Assembly (NCBI GenBank): GCA_947254205.1
Contig: CAMYCE010000112.1
Span: 1 to 6,326, forward strand
Length of the DNA stretch: 6,326 bases
Reading direction: 5' to 3'
From: an uncultured Prevotellaceae bacterium
GTDB taxonomy: Bacteria; Bacteroidota; Bacteroidia; Bacteroidales; Muribaculaceae
The notes under the pieces were generated by a model, which worked only from the letters and a program-made list of their open reading frames with translations, did not search any database and was not told where the DNA came from. Below are positions 1 through 6,324 of the stretch, piece after piece (the stretch's first letter is position 1; every line of letters starts with the position of its first letter). A program made the position numbers and the translations under genes.

Positions 1-75
1 AGACCTTTTACTTAAATTTGCAAACGTAGTTGCATTTTGAAGTTGAATCTACGATTAAGAAATATTAGAAAAAAG

Positions 76-107
76 TTTGGAAAAGACGAAAATGTATTTT
101 ATCTTTA
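76..107 (+). promoter_or_regulatory. Bacteroidota-type promoter (TTTG-N20-TATCTTTA)
   Basis: A TTTG at 76-79 is followed after exactly 20 nt by TATCTTTA at 100-107. The known Bacteroidota primary sigma factor (sigma-ABfr type) consensus is TTTG, a 19-21 nt spacer, then TAnnTTTG, so only the last base differs. Transcription would start near 113-116 and give a leader of roughly 205 nt before the ATG at 322. It is the best-spaced match I found upstream of the operon. Start-site position is inference from the consensus. Confidence 0.55.
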
Positions 108-133
108 CAATCAACAAACTAAAAACTTATTAA

Positions 134-233
134 CGGTTTATAAAAAGGGGAAAAAACCGCTTGAAGCTACATTTTTCTATGTCTTTTCTTCAAACTATCG
201 CTAATAAACCTACCAATAGGCTATTAACCTATT
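134..233 (+). promoter_or_regulatory. AT-rich structured 5' leader of the operon
   Basis: Between the predicted transcription start and the first ATG there are about 200 non-coding bases with short complementary arms. CGGTTT (134-139) can pair with AAACCG (154-159). TTGAAG (161-166) can pair with CTTCAA (188-193), with ACAT/ATGT nested inside. AATAGG (215-220) can pair with CCTATT (228-233). None matches a riboswitch I recognise, and each stem alone is short enough to occur by chance in AT-rich DNA. The length of the leader is what makes it worth marking. Confidence 0.3.
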
Positions 234-246
234 AAAAATCAGTTGT

Positions 247-287
247 CACTCATGTGGGCTAAATTGCCAGCTTTCCACATGATAGTG
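247..287 (+). promoter_or_regulatory. Hairpin or operator-like inverted repeat upstream of the first gene
   Basis: CATGTGG (251-257) and CCACATG (275-281) form a perfect 7-bp inverted repeat. The pairing extends inward with GCT/AGC (258-260 and 269-271, leaving a TTT bulge) and outward with CACT/AGTG (247-250 and 284-287, leaving an AT bulge). No T-run follows, so it is not a classical terminator. It sits 34 nt before the ATG, where a leader stem or a dimeric repressor site could act on expression. Which of these it is cannot be decided from sequence. Confidence 0.4.
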
Positions 288-321
288 CGCTTCGAAAAGA
301 AAACTAAATAGTAAATATATT

Positions 322-2307
322 ATGAGAAAGATTCATTATCTTCTAACAAGAAAAATGTGCTTGTTACTCGCTTTTTGCTGCTTTTTGACTATCCCCAAGC
401 AGATAATCGCCGGCAGTAACGACTCTGTGAGAATTTTTAGCAAGGCAAGTGCTCCAAAGGCCGCAACGGATTACTCCGACACGCTCATTTTTGGCTATTC
501 CGACAACAGGACATCCCTTAACTTGGGACTGGATTTGGAGGTTGGAATCCAAACAGCCATCAAGTTGCCCCATGAATTCACAACCAAACTCAAGGGCAAC
601 AAGATTACCGAGATATGGTTTGCCACAGGAAAGACCCCCACACAGCAAGAAAGCTATGTTTTCATCAGTCGCGAATTAGGGTTCACCGAATTTGACTACA
701 AGCAAGATGTGGCCAGCGTAGAAGAAGGCTGGAACAAAATCAAGCTCGACCAGCCATTTGAGCTCACGGGCGAAGAACTCAACGTGGGTTTCAGGGTGAA
801 GTCATCGGGTGAGGTCCTCTCGATGGACGGACGTGCAGACAACGACTTGGCAAACCTCATCAGAATCACCCAAAAAGAAGACGACAACACCTGCTCGTGG
901 CTGCACCAGTCTGGTGGCAACATGAACATACAGGTGGTGATACAAGGGGAGCATTTACCGCAAAACGACTTGGCCATCGAGCAGATATTGACTAAGCCAT
1001 ACGTCAGGACCCATGCAGAAAAGCCCATAAAACTGTGGGTTCGAAACAGAGGGGCTGCCAGCATCAAGGACTTGCAGGCACAAGTGTACGTTGACGACGA
1101 AATGATTAAGCAGTTCAACGTCGCCAACTTGAACATCAAGTCGAACGAGCTATCCAAGGTCACGCTTGGAAGTGTTGTGATAGACGACAACGGTCTGCAC
1201 GACCTGCAAGTGGTGGTCGCAAAAGTGAATGGCACTACCGATGAGGACGAAACCAATAACACCATATTAAAAGAAAACATCATAGTCAAGGAAGAATATT
1301 CGGACAGAAAGGTTTTGCTGGAACACTTCTCAACCATGAAGTGCCCAAATTGCCCCAGTTCCCATCGCACCATAGGCGATGCGCTGTTATACCGAGAGGA
1401 CGTGATACACGTGGTACATCATGCGGCATTCGACAACGATGCCCTCACAATTCCCGCAAGCAAAGATTACACATTCTTCTACTCCAACACTTCCACTCCC
1501 AAGGGCACCTATGCCCCAGGCTGTATGCTCGATAGGAAAAACATGTCGAAATACGGAGCCACCGATGGGGAAACGAGCACATTAGGCCCCGTTTTCCATC
1601 CGGAAAGAGACACATTCGGTAGCTTGGTGGACGAAAGTCTGACGAACCCCGCTTATGTATCCGTGGACATCACTGCACAATACGACAGCAAGACAAGGGA
1701 ACTCGCCATAACGGTAAATAGCAAGCTCCCAGATGATAACGTCACGAAATACCTGAAAGGAAACGACACGCGTCTCAACATTTTCCTAACAGAGGACAGC
1801 ATTGTGGGGGTCCAAGCTGGAGCACCCGACCCCAAGCACTTTATCCACGATGCCGCCATCAGACAGACGGTGACCCCCACTTGGGGCGATCCTGTGGCGT
1901 TCAACGGGAACGTTTTTCAATCGCAAGAATACAAATGCACGCTTCCCGAGGCCAGGAAACCTCGACACATGCACGTTATCGCTTTCCTTGCCAACTATAA
2001 TCCCGCCAACCCCAACGACTGTGAAGTGTATAACTCCAGCATTGTGGACATCAAAGACTTAAATCCCGGTGGCGTTGATGAACTACGTTGCGATGATGAC
2101 CAGGACTATGAAGTTAAAGTTATAGGGAACAGCCTGATCATGAATTTCTCATCACCAGCCTACAGCATCTACAACACGAGCGGAGAACTCGTGGCAAGCG
2201 GCATAAACTGCACAGGGACTATAGATTTGAGCGGGCTGACAAAAGGAATATACATTTGTAAAATCAAGACACGTTCCGGCAATAAAGTCATCAAAATATC
2301 AATTTAA
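322..2307 (+). CDS. Omp28-family T9SS-exported protein with thioredoxin-like CxxC motif
   Basis: Exported protein of 661 residues. A Sec signal peptide is clear: basic RK and RK pairs at 2-3 and 10-11, a hydrophobic core at 12-24, and a likely cleavage near A30-G31. Residues about 52-210 form a beta-rich domain with a GWNKIKLD motif (136-143) and a GGN motif (198-200). Residues about 214-325 resemble a CARDB/Ig-like domain (NDLAIEQI start, ETNNT end). From 328 a thioredoxin-like Omp28 region begins with EHF and the CPNC motif at C341-C344; P399 in YAPGCMLDR is a candidate cis-proline. Residues about 595-661 are a T9SS type-A sorting domain ending KGIYICKIK...KVIKIS. Omp28 relatives are Bacteroidota outer-membrane or surface proteins of poorly known function; a thiol-redox role is inference. 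The ATG at 322 is preceded by an A/T-rich tract and no Shine-Dalgarno sequence, as usual in this phylum. Met12 (base 355) is an alternative start that also gives a signal peptide. It is probably co-transcribed with the next gene. Confidence 0.85.
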   Translation: MRKIHYLLTRKMCLLLAFCCFLTIPKQIIAGSNDSVRIFSKASAPKAATDYSDTLIFGYSDNRTSLNLGLDLEVGIQTAIKLPHEFTTKLKGNKITEIWFATGKTPTQQESYVFISRELGFTEFDYKQDVASVEEGWNKIKLDQPFELTGEELNVGFRVKSSGEVLSMDGRADNDLANLIRITQKEDDNTCSWLHQSGGNMNIQVVIQGEHLPQNDLAIEQILTKPYVRTHAEKPIKLWVRNRGAASIKDLQAQVYVDDEMIKQFNVANLNIKSNELSKVTLGSVVIDDNGLHDLQVVVAKVNGTTDEDETNNTILKENIIVKEEYSDRKVLLEHFSTMKCPNCPSSHRTIGDALLYREDVIHVVHHAAFDNDALTIPASKDYTFFYSNTSTPKGTYAPGCMLDRKNMSKYGATDGETSTLGPVFHPERDTFGSLVDESLTNPAYVSVDITAQYDSKTRELAITVNSKLPDDNVTKYLKGNDTRLNIFLTEDSIVGVQAGAPDPKHFIHDAAIRQTVTPTWGDPVAFNGNVFQSQEYKCTLPEARKPRHMHVIAFLANYNPANPNDCEVYNSSIVDIKDLNPGGVDELRCDDDQDYEVKVIGNSLIMNFSSPAYSIYNTSGELVASGINCTGTIDLSGLTKGIYICKIKTRSGNKVIKISI

Positions 2308-2324
2308 TCACCATCACTTCTATT

Positions 2325-5300
2325 ATGAAAAAGAAATTATTATTTTATGCTATTTTATTGTTGGCGCTATGCACAGGAGTGAGCGCCAACGCTAAAATAG
2401 TCAATGAGCAAGACCACTACTTTTGTGGCTTTGACGAGTTGAGCGAGTTTGAGCAATGGTCTAATATAGACCTCAATGGAATGGACCCAAACGAGCAAAA
2501 TGTGTATCGATGGGACGAGGAAAGCAAATCGGCATTCTTCTCTCCAGGGCCAAAATTTGATGGAAACGACTGGCTTATCAGCCCTGCGATACACCTGTCT
2601 CAAGGGAAAGCACTTGTTCTCAAAATCAACATGTTTTGCGACTACCCCTGCAAGTTGACCTTTGCCATAGGCAAAGCCAATACAGTAGAAGGCATGACCG
2701 AAATCATTGCCGAAAAGAATGATTATGACGGCGAGTACTACCTTTGCTTGAAACTTCCCAACAACTTAGAAGGAGGGGACTACTATGTGGGTATCCACAA
2801 CACGACCCTAGCATGGAAAGGCATTCTATACCTTAGGAGTGTAGAAGTGGCTGAGGATAATGGAGGCACTATCAATGTGCAAGTGAAAAACAAGGAAACC
2901 GGCGAACCTCTGAAGGGCGTGCAGACCCACCTGACGGGCGACTCCTATGAGGAAAAGATTTGGTCAACCAATAAAGAGGGAAAGGTCGACTTTAACGATC
3001 TCACCCCAGGAAATTACACGCTTTTCTTTAAAAAAGACGAGTTTGAATCGCAAACCAAAGAAATAGAAGTAAAGGCTAAGCAAACAGAGACCTTAGACGT
3101 GGTACTTGAACCGAAGCCCGTAACCACAGTCAAAGGCATCGTCGTTGACGAAGCACTAAAGCCCATGGCAGGAGCCCTTGTAAAACTCATAGGGAAGGGA
3201 AACTTTGAAACACAAACCGGTGAAGACGGCTCTTTCTCAATTGAAAAAGTGCCTGCCAACAAAAGCTACAAGTTCACGGTATCGAAAGACTGGAAGCTCA
3301 CCTACAAAAAGAAGTTAGAGCTGGGCAAAGAGCCAGAATTGAACCTGGACACCTTAATTTTGGAAGACTTGCTGGCGACACCTTTAAAGGTATATGCCGA
3401 GAATGTGGAAAAGGGTGTGTTCCTCTCCTGGATGGTACCCTTGAAAGAAAGAGAGTTTGCCCTCGACAACGGCAAACCGCTGGGCTCCTATCAAATCAAC
3501 TCAGACAATTATTCCTATGTAGGCAACACTTATAGAGAACCCATGGCTATCAAGAGCGTCTCATGGCTTCTTGGATCGGAATACCCGACTGTGGACGTGT
3601 ATGTTTTCCCGTTCAACAAAGACGGTTCAATCTCCACCCAACCTCTGCTGGCAAAATACGATGTTCCATCGAACACCTACAATTATTCTACAAAAGAAGG
3701 CTGGTCGGAATTGGAGCTCGACACCACCGTCACAGCTCCTTATGGCTGTGTCGTGGCCATTGGTCACACAGGATCGATCAAGATCTATGCCGACTATCAA
3801 ACCTTGAACGGCTCCTTGGTGTGCGTCGACAGGAATTTTGAAAAATCGGGCTGGTTCTATCCATCGAGAGGTAATTTCTTTATCCGTGCCAATGGATTTG
3901 AGTTGACCTCCGACTTGAGCACATCGAGCAACATTCGCTCGGCTTCCTATGTCAAGAAACAAGCCAAGAAAACACCCGCCAAAATTTCGGACAGCGGTTT
4001 CAGCTTCACGGTATGGCGCTACCAGAATAAGGACAAAGACGACCAAAACAGCTGGGAGAAAGTGGCATACAATGTGAACAGCCTGGAGTACATCGACAGC
4101 TCCATCAAGAACAAAGGCAAAGGTTTCTATCAGTACGCTATACAGGCTGTTTATCCCAACGGGAAGAAAACCGATTACGGCTATTCGGACCTGATTGACC
4201 ACAACATGCACACCAATGTGAAAGTCTACGTGACTACCAACACTGCCGTACATCATGAAAACGGTGCTATCGTGACCCTGATGAACAACGACGTGAACTT
4301 GCTGGAATATAAAGCAGAAATCAAAGACGGAATGGGCACCTTTGACAAAGTGCAGAAAGGCAAATACACGGTGATTGTGAAAAAAGAAGGTTTTGAAGAT
4401 GCCCATACCGATGTGGCACTGAACGACAAAGACAACTATTCGGTCACTCTTGAACTTCTCTTAAAACCGCTGAAGCCCTACAACCTACAAGTGGGCAAAC
4501 CCGACACCAAAACCGACTGCATCTTGAGCTGGAACAACGAGGGTGCACTTGTTGAGGACTTTGAAGATATGCAAGACTTTGAAGTAAATCCGCAAAATTC
4601 CAAGGGCTGGACTTTCTTCGATGGCGACACGGCCAAGACCTTCGGCGTAGCACTATGTAAGGAAAACCCCTATCCCAACATGTACTCGCCTATGGCCTTT
4701 ATGGTGTTCAATCCATTCAAGACCACACCCAATCTTTCGGAATTTATCAGGCCAAGAAGTGGAGAGAAAATCCTGGTTTCTGTTTCGCCTGAAACTGGAG
4801 TGAGAAGCGACGACTACCTGTTCTCGCCTGAACTCAAGTACGAATCGGACTTCAAATTTGATTTCTACGCTGCGGCAGGATTCTATGGCTCGCTGGGCAA
4901 CGAGGAATTTATGGTTGGATATACGGTTTCCGACCCAACCCCGGAAAACGTCATTTGGCTCACCCAAAAACATGAGCAAGTGGGTGGCATGTGGACTCCA
5001 TTCAGCTACACATTACCCAAGGAAGCACGCCATGCCGTCATTCGCGGCGTTTCGCAAGAAAGACTCTTCTTCATGCTCGATGATATCAAGATTGGCATCC
5101 CCGAACCCGAAGTGTTTAACATGGCCATGTACAATGTCACACTCGACGGCGAAGAACTTGGGACAACATACGACAGGAACTTCAACTTAGGCAAGTTGGA
5201 AAGTGGCAAGCACATCGCTAAGGTTCAAACCACCTACACCATGGCAGACATGAGCAAGAAATACTCCGACTTTGCCGAAATCAAATTTACGGTGGAGAAG

Positions 5301-5540
5301 CATTCAGGCATTACATCGGTCTCGCAAACCGACAAGTTGTTTGAATACAATGGGGAACTCGGGGAAATCATTCCCTGCGACCAAGTAGAAGCCCTCGTGC
5401 TGTACGACCTGCAAGGCAATAGGTGCGCTCAGGCCAAGAGAGGCCAACGCATTTCTACCAAGCAATACGACAAGGGGATTTATATCCTCACCGTTGTGAG
5501 CGAAGAAGGAACCTCCTCGCACAAAATTCTATTGCAATAA
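2325..5540 (+). CDS. T9SS-exported multidomain surface protein (choice-of-anchor J, carboxypeptidase-regulatory-like, FN3)
   Basis: Surface protein of 1071 residues. Signal peptide MKKKLLFY... with cleavage near A21-A23. Visible domains in order: a cleaved-adhesin/choice-of-anchor J jelly roll at about 30-177 (GNDWLISPAI motif at 80-89); carboxypeptidase-regulatory-like beta-sandwiches at about 181-262 and 266-348 (TNKEGKVDFNDLTPGNYTL and GEDGSFSIEKVPANKSY); a fibronectin-III-like domain at about 352-625, whose first half (to W369) is separated from its second half (from F559) by an inserted domain; a third carboxypeptidase-regulatory-like domain at about 631-711; a second split FN3-like domain at about 716-991, enclosing a second choice-of-anchor J domain at about 744-926 (SDDYLFSPEL and FMLDDIKIGI motifs); and a T9SS sorting domain at about 1005-1071 ending KGIYILTV...HKILLQ. 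No catalytic motif is visible, so binding or adhesion, as in gingipain adhesin regions and relatives, is the likeliest role. The ligand is unknown. The 17-nt gap from the upstream stop indicates an operon and possible translational coupling. Confidence 0.85.
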   Translation: MKKKLLFYAILLLALCTGVSANAKIVNEQDHYFCGFDELSEFEQWSNIDLNGMDPNEQNVYRWDEESKSAFFSPGPKFDGNDWLISPAIHLSQGKALVLKINMFCDYPCKLTFAIGKANTVEGMTEIIAEKNDYDGEYYLCLKLPNNLEGGDYYVGIHNTTLAWKGILYLRSVEVAEDNGGTINVQVKNKETGEPLKGVQTHLTGDSYEEKIWSTNKEGKVDFNDLTPGNYTLFFKKDEFESQTKEIEVKAKQTETLDVVLEPKPVTTVKGIVVDEALKPMAGALVKLIGKGNFETQTGEDGSFSIEKVPANKSYKFTVSKDWKLTYKKKLELGKEPELNLDTLILEDLLATPLKVYAENVEKGVFLSWMVPLKEREFALDNGKPLGSYQINSDNYSYVGNTYREPMAIKSVSWLLGSEYPTVDVYVFPFNKDGSISTQPLLAKYDVPSNTYNYSTKEGWSELELDTTVTAPYGCVVAIGHTGSIKIYADYQTLNGSLVCVDRNFEKSGWFYPSRGNFFIRANGFELTSDLSTSSNIRSASYVKKQAKKTPAKISDSGFSFTVWRYQNKDKDDQNSWEKVAYNVNSLEYIDSSIKNKGKGFYQYAIQAVYPNGKKTDYGYSDLIDHNMHTNVKVYVTTNTAVHHENGAIVTLMNNDVNLLEYKAEIKDGMGTFDKVQKGKYTVIVKKEGFEDAHTDVALNDKDNYSVTLELLLKPLKPYNLQVGKPDTKTDCILSWNNEGALVEDFEDMQDFEVNPQNSKGWTFFDGDTAKTFGVALCKENPYPNMYSPMAFMVFNPFKTTPNLSEFIRPRSGEKILVSVSPETGVRSDDYLFSPELKYESDFKFDFYAAAGFYGSLGNEEFMVGYTVSDPTPENVIWLTQKHEQVGGMWTPFSYTLPKEARHAVIRGVSQERLFFMLDDIKIGIPEPEVFNMAMYNVTLDGEELGTTYDRNFNLGKLESGKHIAKVQTTYTMADMSKKYSDFAEIKFTVEKHSGITSVSQTDKLFEYNGELGEIIPCDQVEALVLYDLQGNRCAQAKRGQRISTKQYDKGIYILTVVSEEGTSSHKILLQ

Positions 5541-5548
5541 GTCATAAA

Positions 5549-5597
5549 TGCCTGTCCTTCTTGAAGTGCTCAAAACGCTTCAGGAAAAAGACAGGCA
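5549..5597 (+). other. Long stem-loop in the 3' untranslated region of the operon
   Basis: TGCCTGTC (5549-5556) pairs perfectly with GACAGGCA (5590-5597). Inside, TTCTTGAAGTG (5558-5568) pairs along 11 bp with CGCTTCAGGAA (5576-5586), with two G-U pairs, closing a 7-nt loop. An internal loop of C against AAA separates the two helices. The stem starts 8 nt after the TAA of the surface-protein gene. No T-tract follows, so it is more likely an mRNA 3'-end stabiliser or part of a two-step termination region than a terminator on its own. Confidence 0.6.
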
Positions 5598-5614
5598 ATG
5601 ACCTTGTATAACGG

Positions 5615-5657
5615 CTGTGCCAGGCTATATTTCGATAGCCCGGCACAGTTTTTCTTT
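5615..5657 (+). terminator. Rho-independent terminator closing the two-gene operon
   Basis: CTGTGCC (5615-5621) pairs with GGCACAG (5642-5648), and after one A/C mismatch GGCTAT (5623-5628) pairs with ATAGCC (5635-5640) around a 6-nt loop. TTTTTCTTT (5649-5657) follows directly on the plus strand. GC-rich stem plus T-run is the classical intrinsic terminator form, in the right orientation and 74 nt after the stop codon. Confidence 0.85.
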
Positions 5658-6020
5658 CACGTTGCCAACCAACACGGTGCGTGCGTCATGAATAACACTT
5701 GCTTCCAAGCAGTTGTTACCCCGGTTCGGGTTAAGCTTGAATCCGTGACACCAGCCTATTGTCCCTTTCCCGTTTGTTGCAATGCCTTTGAGCACCTTGT
5801 TGGCATAGCGTCTAAGATTATGGCATACAGGAATCATTGTTGAGTCAACAAATGTAATACCTGCACATCTTCCAAACGCACGCAGATTAAGAAAGAACAT
5901 AAGAGGGAAAAACACCCTGCTTCCAAGTTCAACAAAACGGTTGTGAGAGACAGCGTTAGGGAAGTGCGACTTAAAAGCCCCCTTGATGAGAAACAGGCAA
6001 TAGTGCTTGAAATTGCAAAT
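5625..6020 (-). pseudogene. IS982-family transposase fragment, truncated at both ends
   Basis: Read on the minus strand, about 95 uninterrupted codons match what I know of Bacteroidales IS982-family transposases. NFKHY comes first (from about 6014), then FPNAVSHNRFVEL, then GRCAGITFVDST, with the first catalytic Asp of the DDE triad, then PVCHNLRRYANK, then KGTIGWCHGFKL, ending near 5735. The normal N-terminal third is missing, as is everything after GFKL, including the remaining acidic catalytic residues. A full-length IS982 transposase is about 290-300 residues. The frame stays open for 35 more codons to a TAG at 5625-5627, but that tail does not look like transposase and runs through the operon terminator, so the last part is probably chance. 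No start codon or terminal repeat could be placed. The fragment cannot be active. Confidence 0.8.
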
Positions 6021-6106
6021 ATTTGTAACTGCTTGATTATCAACTATAAAGATAAAAAATATTTATGAGACCACATTGTTTTTTTATTTACTTTTTGCGT
6101 TTTCTT

Positions 6107-6206
6107 ATCCCGAACTGAGGTATTGGTGGAGTCAAATTGCTCCATGACCCGAAAATTATCCCCCAAAAGGAGTGAGTTTCTCAGATTTAATTTGTGTCTT
6201 CGCCAT
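6107..6206 (-). pseudogene. IS1380-family transposase N-terminal fragment with frameshift
   Basis: On the minus strand an ATG at 6206 starts MAKTQIKSEKLTPFGG and hits a TAA at 6156-6158. In another frame the match resumes with VMEQFDST (Val at 6148, Met at 6145) and fades after about 6107. Together these resemble the start of Bacteroidales IS1380-family transposases, which from memory read ...KSEKLTPFGG, three residues, then VMEQFDS. Dropping one base from the five-C run at 6160-6164 (G run on the coding strand) restores a continuous frame of the expected length, so a single-base insertion is the simplest cause. The rest of the roughly 430-residue transposase is gone. The family call rests on a short match and needs a database search. 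Confidence 0.6.
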
Positions 6207-6324
6207 GTCTATCGTCGGTTTCTCTTGTTTTTTGCAACACTAAGATAAGTGAAAATTCTGACATGGCAAAGTCCTGAGCCGCTCGGCTCTGCCGCTTGAC
6301 TTGTTCAAGAACTTTTTGTTGCTC
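6187..6324 (-). CDS. Possible 3' end of a host gene running in from the right edge, fused to IS sequence
   Basis: On the minus strand a frame is open from the window edge (6324) to a TAA at 6187-6189, 45 codons. Its first part (down to about 6273) encodes a charged, Gln-rich, helix-like stretch, EQQKVLEQVKRQSRAAQ, and is more GC-rich than its surroundings, as a real coding tail would be. The remaining codons (DFAMSEFSLILVLQK and on) fall in what should be the non-coding end of the IS1380-type element and overlap its transposase start in another frame. One reading is a host gene truncated by the insertion, which then borrowed a stop from the IS. I do not recognise the protein, and an open frame this short could also be chance. 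Confidence 0.3.
   Translation of the reverse strand, partial: EQQKVLEQVKRQSRAAQDFAMSEFSLILVLQKTRETDDRHGEDTN
6198..6271. repeat. Imperfect 12-bp inverted repeat at the IS1380-type remnant
   Basis: CTTCGCCATGTC (6198-6209) and GACATGGCAAAG (6260-6271) are inverted copies with 11 of 12 positions matching; the inner 8 bp are perfect. The left arm overlaps the transposase ATG. The right arm lies where the outer end of the element would be expected, about 55-65 bases upstream of that ATG. It may be a terminal repeat or a transposase- or host-factor-binding site. I cannot confirm the IS end without the element's reference sequence. Confidence 0.4.

Noticed and set aside
13..20. TAAATTTG, a perfect match to the Bacteroidota -7 element TAnnTTTG.
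   Set aside because: Its -33 element would lie before the window, so it cannot be tested; the complete match at 76-107 is preferred. It could still be a second promoter or belong to an upstream unit.
696..1373. Minus-strand open frame of 225 codons inside the Omp28-type gene.
   Set aside because: It is antisense to a well-supported gene, has low-complexity Ser/Phe/Leu composition, and has no recognisable domain.
3627..4406. Minus-strand open frame of 259 codons inside the surface-protein gene.
   Set aside because: It is Val/His/Phe-rich composition mirrored from the sense codons. The sense frame shows clear domains across the same bases, so this is a shadow.
5718..5731. ACCCCGGTTCGGGT looked like a tRNA T-arm.
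   Set aside because: The loop and invariant positions do not fit, and no acceptor, D or anticodon arms surround it.
5598..5843. Plus-strand open frame of 81 codons beginning just before the terminator.
   Set aside because: It runs through the terminator stem and is antisense to the IS982-type fragment; no domain or start context supports it.
5591..6001. The 9-mer ACAGGCAAT occurs at 5591-5599 and 5993-6001, as a possible target-site duplication.
   Set aside because: One copy lies inside the IS982 coding match and the other in a hairpin arm; neither sits at an element end, so it is taken as coincidence.
5834..6043. Minus-strand open frame of 69 codons with an ATG start.
   Set aside because: It overlaps the IS982-type match in a different frame; the frame with NRFVEL and FVDST is the meaningful one.
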